Shown: positions 14,501-25,974 of the stretch, piece by piece | How the letters are laid out: every line of letters starts with the position of its first letter | How positions within the stretch are numbered: position 1 is the first letter of the stretch | DNA from: Pyrocephalus nanus | Taxonomy: Eukaryota; Chordata; Aves; Passeriformes; Tyrannidae | Length of the DNA: 64,000 bases | Direction of reading: 5' to 3' | NCBI GenBank assembly: GCA_038380795.1 | Contig: CM076260.1 | Location: forward strand, 33,328,634 to 33,392,633 | Position numbers and translations under genes: made by a program | Notes under the pieces: generated by a model | Databases searched by the model: none | What the model was told of the DNA's origin: nothing | Seen by the model: the letters and a program-made list of their open reading frames with translations, nothing else

Positions 14501-14519
14501 AACAAAGTCTCGCTGCTGT
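11512..14519. other. Intronic stretch, nothing recognised
   Basis: AT-rich sequence without recognisable repeats. Short frames at 11696-11914 (+), 12972-13223 (-), 13302-13523 (+) and 14202-14441 (-) show no domain or splice context. Confidence 0.7.
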
Positions 14520-15480
14520 CCTGGTCATGCTAGAACTCCCGATATGAACCAGAGTGAAAAACAGACAAGGGGCATGCCACAATTGGTACCAGCACTTTTC
14601 TCAGTTTCTTTTTTCATAACTTCTAGAATCCAGGTATTTTCTTTCAAAAACTTGGCCTCTCTCTTGTCGTGGGCTTTTCTTTTTTCCTTGCTGTTTTTTT
14701 CTTCATCGACATTCTTGAACTTCTCATTTTCCAGAATTCATGTTTTTCTTCTGTCTGTTCTGCCTTCAAGTTCTTATATTCATCTCACAGTCTTTTTCTT
14801 CATCTACAGTTTTAAGAAATATCACTTTCATTTTAATTTTTCTTTTCAGATCAAGGCAGGATTTTTGCTGGGACACTATTTTTTGTCATACATTGTTATT
14901 TGAATCATGTTAGAAGCTACTGAGTAATTCAATAGGAGAAAATAAAAGTATTGTTGTGTTCAGCAATAAAATTTCAGACTGTTTTACTTATTTTCCTGGT
15001 GACCTGATGGTATTTTGTTTCTTTTTAGAACAGTAGTTCATTTTTTTCAAGTTCTCTAAACCTATAGTTAGCCTCAATAAAATTATTCTGAAGAGGCCTG
15101 TTATGTGGGTCCTATCTGGCAACACAGTGTTTTGCTTCTGCATGAACAGTGCTAAAATTTGTTCCAGACAGTGTTTTTGTGTGTGTATTGGGCTGTGAGT
15201 ATGCCAGTGAATTAGTTGTCCCATTCTTAGATCTTCCTGAATAACTGGAGAGGTGTTCAGAAGATTTGCGAATCTTACAAATAACTGGATTGTCTGTGGG
15301 AGCTCTTTAAGAACTGGCCGAGATCCCATCTGTTTTTCAAGAGTAAAAGAATAAATTGTAATTAGAAATTTTAGCTGAGGCACTGTTCATCCTCATAAAG
15401 TTTACATAAAGACTCAGCTTTGCTGTCTGACTTTTCCATGTGACTCTGCATAAGAGTCAGAACACCTGGAAGAGCTAGGG
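14520..15480 (-). pseudogene. Possible decayed protein-derived sequence (parent not identified), minus strand
   Basis: Read on the minus strand, the region gives protein-like text split over frames. One frame (about 15290 down to 15050) has a Ser/Thr/Asn-rich run, KIRKSSEHLSSYSGRSKNGT, one TAG, then FIEANYRFRELEKNELLF. Further on (about 14760-14590), after small shifts, a Lys/Glu-rich run appears: KNVDEEKNSKEKRKAHDKRE, then KFLKENTWILEVMKKETEK. A single TAG and a few indels separate the pieces, and no introns are evident, as in an old processed pseudogene. Against this: purine-rich DNA gives Lys/Glu text by itself, an unrelated 131-codon minus frame overlaps at 14988-15383, and I recognise no parent protein. 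Treat as a hypothesis. Confidence 0.3.
14600..14850. repeat. Pyrimidine-rich block
   Basis: The + strand is strongly T/C-rich for about 250 bp, with runs such as CTTTTCTTTTTTCCTTG. This keeps the + frame 14544-14903 (119 codons, Phe/Ser/Leu-rich) open without it being a gene. The complementary purine-rich strand is part of the possible pseudogene described at 14520-15480. Confidence 0.8.
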
Positions 15481-16964
15481 TGCTGAACAGGGAGTGGTGG
15501 TGGTCATGAGGATGGGTGATAAAGCTAGCTAGATGCTCTTAGTGTCTCAGGGGTTTAGATACCTTGATAGTTCTGAGGCAGATGCCTCTAAGACTTTTGG
15601 ACTTGCATCTTATAGAAAGTGAGTGTTTTCCTTGCCTTTTTGGTTGTAGGAGACTGCAGTCTTTCCTTAAAGGTTAGCTTGGAGGAACCTCAGAAAAACA
15701 CTCAAAAGCTTGGATTTTATTTTATTTTTAATAAAGAATTGTTAGAGTGAAGAGGAGATGTACTATTACAGCCTGATTATTCCGGGAATTTGAGGGACAG
15801 ATGAAATTTTCAAAACCTGTGACTATTAATAAACACTGTGCCCATAATTTCTGAAAGGCAAAAGGGCTAAATAATCTTAAAATTTAACTTACTAATAGAC
15901 TTATAACTTCTAAGACCTAAAATAAGTGTTAGTTCTGAGCATGAGTATGGAAAAACTGAAGAGGCAAGTTAATTTATGAAGACTCTAATTTGTGTTCTTT
16001 AGTTTATTTCTAGGTTAAGCAGGAATATCCATCAGCACAAAACATAGGTTTTCTCCATTGTCCCTACATTCTATGACCACTCTTAGCAGTTGCTGCTTTT
16101 TTAGCAATTAACTGGTTTAGGGTATGTAAAAGGGTGTTATAAAGGTATTACAAGAGGGTTTGCAGCAGTGTTGTTTTACAAGACTAAGTTTACTGAAAGG
16201 CATTAGAGGGTTAGTCACTACTTGATAGAATATCAATCCTTTTAATCTGCTTTAACACTCTTCTATTAAAACTGAAGCAGCCCAAGCTGTATTGAGATGC
16301 ACCCTGCTGTGTGTTATACCTCTTTTCTCTTTTTACAGTCTCAGCTATTTAAATTGCAAGCTGCTACTCTATATTTTTATGGTATCTAACACGTTGGGAA
16401 TCTATTCTTGGGTCTTGGCTTTGCAGGAAACTTATAAATCTCTCCATTGATCATCTTAGCCATTCCCTGACAATGTTGTGTGGGATGAAAAGGCCATAAC
16501 TCTTTTGTTATTGTCTCTTCATTGCTTCTTGGGATGTTCTACCTAATCCTGTAGCCAGCCCTTTGGATTTTGACTGTAGTTTTTAAAATTTTTCATGTAC
16601 TTTGCATTATTCCTGTGCTTGTTTTCATTTTTCATTATCTCTGCACCACCATTTTCATGCTACAGCATTATGTTTTTGGCGCTATGCAGAAATATGCAGG
16701 AATAATTTCAGAATTATTTTTGGCATTTATAGTGTAAAATGATACATACTGGAATATTAAAATCCTAGTGTGTTGAGTCAGTAAGTTTTATGGTTGTGTT
16801 AACATTTCTCTGCAAGATGTTCCATATGTGCATCCATGCTGTGGTCACATTAGTTCTTTATGAACTGTTCCTGCCATGCATACATTTTAAGCTGGGGAAA
16901 AGATTCATCCTGATGAGGATTTCAAAGTGGTGAGGCTTAACCAACATCAGCAGAATAACCAACT
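15481..16964. other. Intronic stretch, nothing recognised
   Basis: No open frame of note and no repeat recognised between the possible pseudogene and the antisense CR1. Confidence 0.7.
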
Positions 16965-17541
16965 ATGCAGTGCAGTCGCTGGGCACCACTGAGAAGAGCC
17001 TTGCTCTGTCTGGTTTGCAGCCTCCCTTTGGGTATGTATATACATTGATGAGGTCCCTTCATCCCAGACCCTTAATCATCTTTGTAGTCCTTTGTGGGAC
17101 TCTCCAATGTGTTCAGGTGTCTCTTATTGAAGAGTGCAGAGCCAGACACAGCACTCCAGGTATGGCCATGTATACCATTGCTGAGTAGAGGGGCAGCATC
17201 ACCTCCCTCATCTGGCTCACAATAGTTCTAATGCAGCTCAGGATACCATTTGCCTTCTTTGCTGCAGGGGCACGTTTCTGGCTCATGGTCAATGTGGGTG
17301 TCCCTCAGGGCATCTGTCTGCCTTTCCTGCCCAGCTGCTTTCCAGCGGTGCAGCCCCAGCATACACTGGTGCCTGGAGTTGTTCCTCCCCGGGGACAGGA
17401 CTTTGCTCTTCCCTCTTTGAGCTTTGTGAGATTCCTGCCCAGGTCCCTCTGAATGGCAGCATAGCTTCTCTGGCCTATCAGCTGCTCCTCCAAGTTTTGT
17501 GTCATCTGCAGCTCTGCTGAGGGTATGTCATCTATCCCAGA
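16965..17541 (-). repeat. CR1 LINE, ORF2 C-terminal fragment, antisense
   Basis: On the minus strand this encodes decayed CR1 ORF2 sequence downstream of the reverse-transcriptase core. A block corresponds to the [21 protein letters not shown] segment (around 17120-17200), followed by the GDLIxxYxYLKGGC and LFSVVPSDR segments (around 16970-17060). Stops and frameshifts interrupt it. The + strand frames at 16970-17188 and 17231-17452 and the minus frame at 17305-17682 come from this repeat. The tip of the element is missing, so the copy is truncated at both ends. Confidence 0.85.
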
Positions 17542-17929
17542 TGCAACTGCAGAGTTGCTCGAGGACAAAAAAATAATATTTTCTAAATAATGATTTAGAA
17601 TACAGTTCTGCAAATGTCCATTGAGATTGCTGAAGTGCTCCCAGCTCTGGGTCATCTCACTGGCAGCACTCCGGCTGCTCACAGTGACTGTTCAATTGCC
17701 TTTTTGTGATCAAATTTAAGAAAATGTTATATGTTTCATGAAACAATTATCAGTAGATGCTTTGAGGCTGTTTTTAATAATTAAAACTAGTGTTCCACAC
17801 ACAGACTTCTGCAAACAAAATTAAGTTTCACATAATTTCTGAACATATTAAGGAGAAGATGAGGAAAAGTAAGCATGGCCTTGCTGATGCTAAATCTGTG
17901 ATAAGTGTCTGGATCTGTGACAAGGGATG

Positions 17930-18160
17930 AGCAATGAATGACACTTTCCTTGATTGCAGCAAAACTTTTGTTACTCTCTCTCAGAATATTCCTGTATCCA
18001 AGTTAGTGTGTTATGCTGTGATCCAATGAACAGCTGGATATGCAGGATGTTTTTTGTGTGATGGGGCCTAGATGGTCATGGTTAGTGGGTAGAGTACGGT
18101 ATTCTACCAGGAAGCTGGTGACAAGCAAGTACTGTGGGGGTCTGTACTACAGCCTGTGTT
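17930..18160 (+). repeat. Old CR1-like reverse-transcriptase fragment, sense
   Basis: Around 17950-17980 the + strand resembles the CR1 ORF2 stretch LDFSKAFDTVSH (here LDCSKTFVTLSQN in shifted frames). Around 18100-18150 it resembles the segment WRPVTSGVPQGSVLGPVL. The copy is strongly decayed, with several stops. It lies about 390 bp from the antisense CR1 at 16965-17541 and points away from it. The call rests on remembered CR1 protein sequence and is moderate. Confidence 0.5.
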
Positions 18161-19213
18161 TCCTCCCCTATTCTGCTGGTAGCATTCTTTTCTGCTTCTG
18201 CCTTTACCACTGTTAAAAATGTAATCCAGCTTTTCCCTGTGCTCTGAGTTGTTTGCTTGTTCCTTCTCCTTCCTCTGGGCTCCCATTAGGATTTTCATCC
18301 AGCTATATTGTGCTAATACTATGGAGATGGTAAAAGTAGTAGTCAGGTGGAAGTACAGCTGGACTGATTGCTTAGGGAGAACAGTAACAACACTTAACAA
18401 CAACTTAAGTTCTTTACTCCTGATTAGAAATCAATATTTGAATGCATAGTAGTAACTTTCAAAGATCTGAATGGACAGTATGGCAGCTGTCTACAACACA
18501 CTTCAGTTTAGTACATGGTTTGATAATTTATTTGTACATTTTATTCTTTGAAAAGTTTTGGTTATTTGGGCCATTTTATCCAAGTAATGGTATAAAAATG
18601 ACATCTTTTCCTTTCCAAGTAGCTTATCTTTGATCTGTATAGATTGTTGCCAGTGTTCAGCTAGGATTGCCTGCTGTACAGTTACAATGCTGTGATGTGT
18701 TTGTTATACTTAACAGTATATTAACAGAAGGAGTGTAAGGTTGACTGTCTTGTACCAATAGTTGAGAAATCTCATTCATGCTTCAGGCTGTTGAGCTGTA
18801 TGTTATGATGTAATGTTTTTTCATGTAATTTGTTTATTTCTGAATTGTCTTGATTTTACTGATAAATGAGTAAATGAATTTCGGTCAACTTTTGGAAGTG
18901 AGTGTACACTGTGATAGAGTACATTTGAAATTCTTTCTCTAAGAATTTAGTTCTGTTGAAACCCACACTAAATGTTGTTATTTTCTTTTAAGTAATTTTT
19001 CTCTTCAATGTTAAGAATTGGGGTTTTTGGTCAGTTGGATCTTTAAAAACTACTATTCCTAGCTTTTCTTGCTTCTAGGACAAGGCAGCTGTGGGCAACT
19101 GATGGCTATGATTTGCAAACTAGAACATGATTGTTTGAAAGCTACAAGGATTTCTTGTGTCCAGGACAGTAGGATACAACCTACTCCCCATTCCTTCTCT
19201 TAGGACTCTAGTT

Positions 19214-19229
19214 AAAAAAAAAAAAAAAA
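19214..19229. repeat. Poly-A tract
   Basis: Sixteen A bases after CTCTAGTT. No adjacent retrotransposon was recognised. Confidence 0.95.
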
Positions 19230-22069
19230 GGTCCTTGAGGATCTGGTTTTCCAGAGATCCCACAACTCCAGTAAGGTTCTGGGGTGTCTAGAGACTGAGG
19301 ATGGAATAACTGCATTTGTTAAGATTGTCAGTATATCATATGCACAAACAATTCATTGTATTTGGGGTGTGTCATCCTATGGACCTGTGTGTGCTAAGTA
19401 AATGTAATCCTCAGTGATTCATCTGGCGGGTTATGTTACATATTTCTCTGTAGGAAGTGCTGAATAGAAATTGGAGATCTTATTTATATTCCTATGGTGT
19501 TCAGTACTAAGAATGCTGCTATGCAATTTAATTTTTTATTGAAACATTAAAGGGAAAGTAGAACTAATGGGTTGGGGAAAGTAACCTCCTTCAGGTGTTA
19601 TATTTTCCAAGTAAAGATTCATTAAGCTGATTTAAAAATGAAAAAGGAAAATGTTTTTCAAGGCATTTAATGAAACTTTACGAAGTGTCTTTTTTATTTT
19701 TTTTTTAAGCTTCCATATTCTGATTTGGTTTTGATAACAGCACATATCTTATGTTAATTTCTATATAATTTTTATAATTGCTTCATACATGTTTAGGGCA
19801 AAATAAGATACAATACAAATGCAATTTCAGTACTTTTGCTGGCTTTTAAAAAAATATTGTGGAAAGCTAGTTTTTCAATTATGCAGAACATTTTTGTAGT
19901 CTTTAAAGAACACAATCAAAACTATGCAAAAATTTAAGTGGGAAAGTGAAGATCAAAATAATTCCTTTTTTGTAAGAGATGACATATCTTTTTGTTCTGA
20001 AAACAAGTTTTTCTTCCTAAAGAAAATAGGCAACTTGGCATTGTGACCAAATAACAGTCATTTTTAATAAAATTTTCACTTTGATAATTTCTTTTAAGGC
20101 AGTTGCTGCGTTAGTGAAGCAGCTGGTTGCACTGGAAATAGTGGTGTTGCTATGTGTGGAGAGTAGTAGTATTAAATACAGTTTACCATCAAACTCATTT
20201 TGGTTTGACTGCTTTCTCCTAACTAAGGGCAGAAAATGTTACTGGTATTGTCAGCACTCTAGGTTTTAAAGTGCTTGGAAGTGCCATGCTTGTGTTGTTT
20301 TCTTCTGTCATTGATGCCTGTAGGAGGGGAGAAAATGACCAATGTGATGAACTGAGAATTGAACAGAAAGGTGATTATAGAAACTTCTGGATTAAGAGTG
20401 TGATCAGGGAAGTTGAAATTAATTCGCTCAGCTGCTTCACTGCAAAAATGCTGGGTTGCAGTTCAGAAAATCTTCAGAGTGCACCCTGAATGTTTTGCAA
20501 AGGCATTAGGGTTTTTTTACATTTCCTTATCAGTGATCATTAGCCTTTTGCTCTGATGCAACATCAGTTGTCCTTGTGAATTACACCAAGGTAAAACAGT
20601 CATGACAATTAAATTGAGGTGGAAAAGTGTAGTCAGTATTGGTTTCTGGTTTTGTTTTGGGGTTAATTTAATAGTGTAAAGGTTTAGAGTCTCTTCTCTA
20701 ATGACTGGATATAGCAGAGATGAGTGATGTGCCATAACCTGGGTCTCTGCTGCCTTCCGGAGGGAGAGAGCACTGCTGAAGATTTCTGTGAGCGAATCCT
20801 GATCTGCCTCCCATCTCTAAATCTGTCTCTGAGGTGGTGTTTGCTGCTTTGTGCTAACTGTACAGCTTAAATCAGATTATCCCCTTCAGATGACTTTCCC
20901 CGTAGTCACTTGGGTGTTGAAGAGATGTGAGGGATGGGCTGGGAACAGGAGGTTCTGAGCAGGGTAGGACCTTTCCCTTTTGAAAGCCCAAGGTTGCCTC
21001 ATCTGAACTTGTCTCTGAAAGCGTAGAGAGAGAGACCGTGACACAAGACCGTGACTCTAAACACCTGGATGTTGCCTCTGAATTTCCTTTATGGTCTGTT
21101 ACTAAAGATGGCAACAAAAAGTTTGTTTTCATTTAATTTGAGACCATGATATACCTACAGAATCTCTTAGTGGCCTCAGAAGTATATCTGGACTTTAAAG
21201 ATCAGCAAGCAACGACTTCTGGTTGTGTATGTCCAGAAAGAACATTTTTATCAGTGTTAGTCTTAAACCATACCATATTCTTTGAAAATACATTTTCAAA
21301 AGCACTGTACATGAGCTGCAGAATTTCAAAATCTTAATGCATTTCAAAATTTTCATCTTTTACTTAGGTAAGAAAAAAATGTAAAAACTCAGGTTCTGGA
21401 AGACACAGTGGGGATGCCGAGGAAATGAAGAATCAAGCCCTTACAGAAATGCAAATGTCTGGTTGTGAGAGGACAAAATACATTTGAAAGGCTGTCCTTT
21501 CCTCTTGTTAAGCCAAATGAAAGATTACACTTCTTTTTAAAAGATGATAAAACTGTAGGATTCTATGCTAGCCAGTTTGTTATGCTGTGCTGACTTAGCA
21601 CTGTTTTGTCCAGTTTTATGCCAGTGATATTTCCCATTAAGTTTGAAAGTTGAGGACACCATTACTTGACGATGTTACTGAGCTACATTAATTTGGACTG
21701 TAAATGGTTTTTTGAACATTGGGCTTTGGTTATCCTGGAGGTTGAATTATGGCTTCATTTTGAAGTAACAGGGACTAATGTTTTGCAGTAGAGTTTAAAA
21801 ATGAAATTAATTGTTTATAGAAGAGCATTGATATCTGCAAATAATCATTAACCATGGCTGCTATAGAATGCATACCAGCTAGTTTTGAAATTTTCCACTT
21901 TTAACTGATTGACTGTTTTACTTCCAGGAAATAAGATTAAATTTTCATTTGAAGATAGAGAAATTAAAAAAAGTTAGCTATTCTAGAACACTACCAGTGT
22001 ATTAAAATGTTAGGGTTTTTTTTGATCAGGCTTTCTTCTAAGTTATACGGACTGAAACACTTCTATATG

Positions 22070-22109
22070 GTAATATGTATTTTAAAATTGTAATATATAT
22101 TTTAAAATT
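22070..22109. repeat. 20-bp direct repeat, adjacent copies
   Basis: GTAATATGTATTTTAAAATT is followed at once by GTAATATATATTTTAAAATT, one difference. A perfect-tandem event in AT-rich sequence. Confidence 0.85.
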
Positions 22110-22479
22110 TTGTTTAAAAAATCACATTTATTGCTATTGTCTGCTGTTATTAATGTATAGTACTGTCATTTGTAAGATAGAAAAAATAATAACATAATTA
22201 AAATGACATACAAAGACCCAATATGTTTGCTAAATGAAAGTACCTCTTGATCAGGAATTTATTGATCTGATACCTTATGGAGCAGTTTTGCCACAAAAAA
22301 AATCCCTTGTTCCAGATCAATTAGGGAGAATGATCCATAAACTGTGAAGAAGTTATCAAGGAAGAAGGAGCTATTAAAAAATAATCAGAAGTACATGATT
22401 TACAGTTCAATGTTATTTTTTAAGAACACTTAATAGACACTCACAAAAGAAATTAACATAGTTTGAGAAGTAGGGCATT

Positions 22480-23200
22480 AGTGCTGTGCTGACTTCAATT
22501 CTGTGGCGTAGAAGGGCAGTGTTAGTGAATTGAAATAGTAAAGTCCCAAGGTCCTGCACAATTGGATTTTGAACCTGTTTAATATTTCCATCAAATATAT
22601 GGAAAACATTTAAAACTGTTACTGATAAAAAATTAGAGACAACAAACAGCTGAATAAACAGATAAAATAGGCACTCAATTACTGATAAAGAGAAGATATG
22701 CTCATTAAATGAGCTAGGCTCAGACACACAGTGTATTTTTCAGCACATCCAAATATAATTTTTGTGTCTTGAAATAATAAATGCACACTATATTTCCATC
22801 TTTATTCCAGGAAGCAATTATCCTTTAAGAAGAAAACCCTCTTTCCCAAGAACAGAGAATCACAGTCGTTAGTTAAAGCTGAGTTGGTGTTATTATGCTT
22901 TGGCTCAAAGGCCTCATACATCTAAGAGCTGCAGTACTGAGGCTGTGTTATCTCTGTATTTGATGGTGTTCTGAGAAAGTCTGGAGTGCTGGTCCCAGAT
23001 GGGTGTGCTTCAAGAAAGACATAGGAAACTGGAGATGACTCAGGGTAGAGTAAGAATGATGAAGGAGTTGGAAATGTGCTGTTTGCTGAAAGATTTAGAG
23101 CTCAGGCTGCTAAGCCGAGCAAAATTGTGGTTGAGACCATCTGATCCCAGTCTTAACATATTCACGTGGGAGCAGAAATGTGATCATAGATAGGGTCTCC
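22480..23200 (+). repeat. Ancient CR1 ORF2 copy, sense
   Basis: Two CR1-like blocks lie at about the spacing expected in ORF2. At 22520-22650 the + strand resembles the RT segment VPQGSVLGPxLFNIFIxxxE followed by ADDTKLG. At 22975-23190 it resembles LEYxxQ, then KKDxxKLExxQxRxxxMxKxLE and the following leucine-rich stretch; the frame at 22999-23193 is part of this. Stops and indels are scattered throughout. The decay suggests an insertion well before the copy at 2199-2628. Confidence 0.55.
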
Positions 23201-23862
23201 CTCTAGCAAACAAATAAAACAAGAATCAGCATCTTTGTAGTTGATGTCAGCCAAATGAGTTTGGAAAAAGGGTGCAAAATTGTACAGGGAAGGGAGTCAG
23301 GCACTGGAAGAACTTACAAGTAGGTGTGATGCATTTGCAAGCTGGAAACACTGTAATTGAGATTGCATGTCCTTCTGAAAGACTCACTGTAGTTTAGGAA
23401 CACAGAGTTAATGCAAAGTAGAAGTTGATGTGGGGAGCTTGTAATGTTTAGTAATCACAATGCTCGCATCCTTACTTAAAGTCCACGGCGCTATTTGCAG
23501 TGCAGTGTAGTGGTTCATTTCTGCTCACTTTGAATCTGGTTTAACCATTAGGAGAATTATTTTTTGTTCAGTATTGCGCAATGTGGTGCAGGTATCCATG
23601 CTGCCCCTCAACAAGATGGGATGGATACTAAAAGCACTGAAGCCATGCTAGCATGGGTTTGTATCAGGAGTGATATATATACATGCTGTGTTCTAGCAGG
23701 GCTGAGATATTTGTATGCATGGCTTGGTGGTCACAGCTACTTGCTCTCTCTTAATGACCTCCTACAGGCAAGGAATCCTTGAAGACCTTGGGAATCACGT
23801 ATTAAAACGAGGATTTATCTTATAGTAGAGGCAGATTTCCAAAAAGAGATTATTTTTTATTT

Positions 23863-23883
23863 TGTTGTTGTTGTTGTTGTTGT
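23863..23883. repeat. GTT trinucleotide microsatellite
   Basis: Seven GTT units following a T-rich stretch. Further GTTT-rich sequence follows to about 23920 (TTTGGTTTGTTTGTTTTGGG). Confidence 0.93.
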
Positions 23884-24372
23884 GCAGTGATTTGGTTTGT
23901 TTGTTTTGGGTTTTGTTTTTATTGTTAACGTTGCTCCAGTTTGAGAACAGTTGAAATAAAAGAAGTTATTAACTACAAGAGACCATATTGGATTCAGTAA
24001 ACTGGTGATGTGAAAATAACTGGAGGCTGAGACATAGCGAAGGAACACATTGAAGGCCCTATTCTTTCTTTTCCCTAAACATTGAGTTTTCTCCAGAGAT
24101 AAGATACTGGACTGCTGGATTACTGGTCTGATCACATGTGAATTTTCCTATATGCTTTCTAAGAGTGTCTGTTTCATGCTGCTGTATTCTGAAAAATGAA
24201 ATCTGTAACTTTAGTGACAGTTTATAACATATCAAAATGTGAACCTCTCAGAACCAATATATGCAACTGAATCTTTCTTTGAAAGAAGGATTTAAATAGG
24301 AGGATTTAAAGTAAAGGATTTAAAAACAACCAAACAAATAAAACAACCCTCCCAAACTTTTACACTGATTAG

Positions 24373-24432
24373 TTGTATCAGTTTTACCATAGCAACTTGT
24401 ACTTGATTGTATCCGTTTTATCATAACAACTT
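24373..24432. repeat. 34-bp tandem duplication, diverged
   Basis: TTGTATCAGTTTTACCATAG then CAACTT at 24373-24398 is repeated at 24407-24432 as TTGTATCCGTTTTATCATAA then CAACTT. Three differences over 26 bp. Confidence 0.9.
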
Positions 24433-25861
24433 AAAACTGGAGTGTACATTTTTTTTGTTGAAATGTTTTAATGTATTAGACAGATTTACAGTGCAGGTAA
24501 TGCCTCTGCTCTTTTGGTGTGAGTTTACAGTGCTGGCAAAAGAAAGAAATCAGCCTATGTAACTGGATTACTTTCCAAGTGTTGAAATGCTTTTTTCTAT
24601 CTTGTTTAGCTCTGAATGTTGTCAAACCACTTCATAGTACAGTGTATGGATCATGTTCATAGTCTGTGAGTTGCCAGCACATCTGTGGATAGGCAAAAAA
24701 TTAGAAAAATATTGAATCAGAGGGAAAACTGCATAATTAAGCCATTGTCTTTATGTATTGTATTACACAGATAACACAGAGCTGCCCAACTGCAGATTGT
24801 GCTGGCTTAGTCATTAAATTGAAGATCACAGTATTCAGAAAGTCTAATATGATAGTGCTGACTTGGGCTTTTCCACTTGATGACTAATGGTGCACCAGCA
24901 GTACATTATGTGCTTATCTTAAATATCAGACTGTAACTGTTCTTGAAAGATTAACATACACGCTAATCTGATTTTTTTTTCTGATGTGCATGTCAAAGAG
25001 TTTATGAAAATTTTTAATGCACTTTATTAGTATATTAATTTTAAAATGCATATTATGGAATCAGAGACTTTGCTGCCATATTTCTGACCAAAGGTATCTG
25101 ATACTGTTCGATTCTAGGCAATTTAGCTTGTAGTTGCAATAAACATCAAGATATTTGAGTGTGGTGAAGTTCCATATTCGCATCAGATTAAAAATATTTT
25201 GCTTTCATTGTTAAGTTTTGTAATGAACATAGACTTTTTTTTTAATTAAAGATACTTAGATCATCTTCTGTATGCTATGTATTTATTTGTAAGGCAGATC
25301 ACATAAAGACTGTACAAACACTGAGATGTAAAATTAGAAAACGGTGCTTCTAATTGCCACGTAAAACTTGAATAAGCAGCGATAATCCATGTATTTTCTT
25401 GCTAAAAGTTTTATTTAATAGTTGTACTTTCTGAATAGCTACGATTCATAGGAACATAGGAACTGATTGTGCAGAGATATCAGTGAAGGATTACTTTATA
25501 TGTGTGTCTTTTAGTATTTTCAGGATTCGGGTTTTTATAGACTAGTTGTTAAAATCCTTTATTCTATTTCAGAAATGTTACAGTTTGCATTAATAGTGTA
25601 AATTCTTATATGATTAATTCAGTTTTTGTTCTTGATATTTGCTTAAAATAGAATGTAAAATGTAAACATTTTTGTAGTAAACATAAAAGCATCCTATTAA
25701 TTACTCAATTTAGTCTTTTAGGATAATTTGTCTTTCACTGGAAATGCAAGAGTGGAAAAGTAGCTACATTCTAACACTGCTACTAACATCACATATTTCA
25801 TGTGCTCCACAAATAGTACAAGTAAGAAATCATGAGTTGTAATTTGATGACATTTTGGGGG

Positions 25862-25881
25862 TTTGTTTTTTTTCATTTCAG
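25862..25881 (+). promoter_or_regulatory. BCKDHB: 3' splice site (polypyrimidine tract and AG) of the BCKDHB exon
   Basis: The sequence TTTGTTTTTTTTCATTTCAG runs directly into the exon. It is a T-rich tract with an eight-T run and a CAG acceptor, close to the vertebrate consensus, with no competing AG inside the tract. This fixes the exon start at 25882. Confidence 0.93.
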
Positions 25882-25968
25882 TCGGTGGCGAAGACTGGGC
25901 GATTGCTGATTAGCCATGAGGCTCCCTTGACAGGAGGATTTGCATCTGAAATCAGTTCCACAGTTCAG
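25882..25968 (+). CDS. BCKDHB: BCKDHB penultimate coding exon (branched-chain 2-oxoacid dehydrogenase E1-beta), partial gene
   Basis: The exon starts right after an AG acceptor and ends at CAG before GT. It is 87 bp, phase 0 at both ends, and gives 29 codons with no stop: [13 protein letters not shown] followed by [16 protein letters not shown]. This matches, from memory, the BCKDHB segment just before the terminal exon (EECFLNLEAPI...) and would be roughly residues 318-346 of the 392-residue human precursor; human has Ile where this has Ala after SV. The segment lies in the C-terminal transketolase-like domain of E1-beta. With E1-alpha (BCKDHA), E1-beta forms the thiamine-diphosphate heterotetramer that decarboxylates the 2-oxoacids of Leu, Ile and Val in the mitochondrial matrix and passes the acyl group to E2 (DBT). 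The frame is intact. No neighbouring exon was found in the window, so only this piece of the gene is present. Confidence 0.95.
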
Positions 25969-25974
25969 GTACAC
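25966..25974 (+). promoter_or_regulatory. BCKDHB: 5' splice site of the BCKDHB exon, weak match to consensus
   Basis: The junction reads CAG|GTACAC. The exonic CAG and intronic GTA fit U1 pairing, but positions +4 to +6 are C, A, C where the consensus is A, G, T. A second CAG|GT lies 8 nt further on (GT at 25977-25978); its use would shift the frame. The first site is chosen because it ends exactly where homology to BCKDHB ends (Val-Gln). Confidence 0.88.

Larger units (their letters stand above)
18161..22479. other. Intronic stretch, nothing firm recognised
   Basis: Unique-looking sequence. A slightly GC-richer part at 20740-21080 holds a minus frame (20872-21132, 86 codons, Ser-rich) without a recognisable domain. 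Confidence 0.7.
23201..25861. other. Intronic stretch before the BCKDHB exon
   Basis: AT-rich with a GTT microsatellite and a small tandem duplication (listed separately). The last 500 bp before the exon show no recognised repeat. Confidence 0.7.
1..25881 (+). other. BCKDHB: BCKDHB intron upstream of the exon (3' part only)
   Basis: Everything before the exon is read as one intron, intron 8 by the human numbering. I looked on the + strand for codons of the preceding exon (the segment ending in a PWDVDTICK-like motif) and did not find them, so the intron is at least 25.9 kb here. Known content is CR1 repeats, simple repeats and unannotated AT-rich sequence, described separately. The call rests on the single exon and on the known exon order; an alternative or lineage-specific exon cannot be excluded by eye. 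Confidence 0.8.

Noticed and set aside
14544..14903. 119-codon + strand frame
   Set aside because: Open because of a pyrimidine-rich block; Phe/Ser/Leu-rich translation typical of low-complexity DNA.
17305..17682. 125-codon minus-strand frame as a gene
   Set aside because: Most of it is translation of the antisense CR1 fragment, with unrelated sequence at its start.
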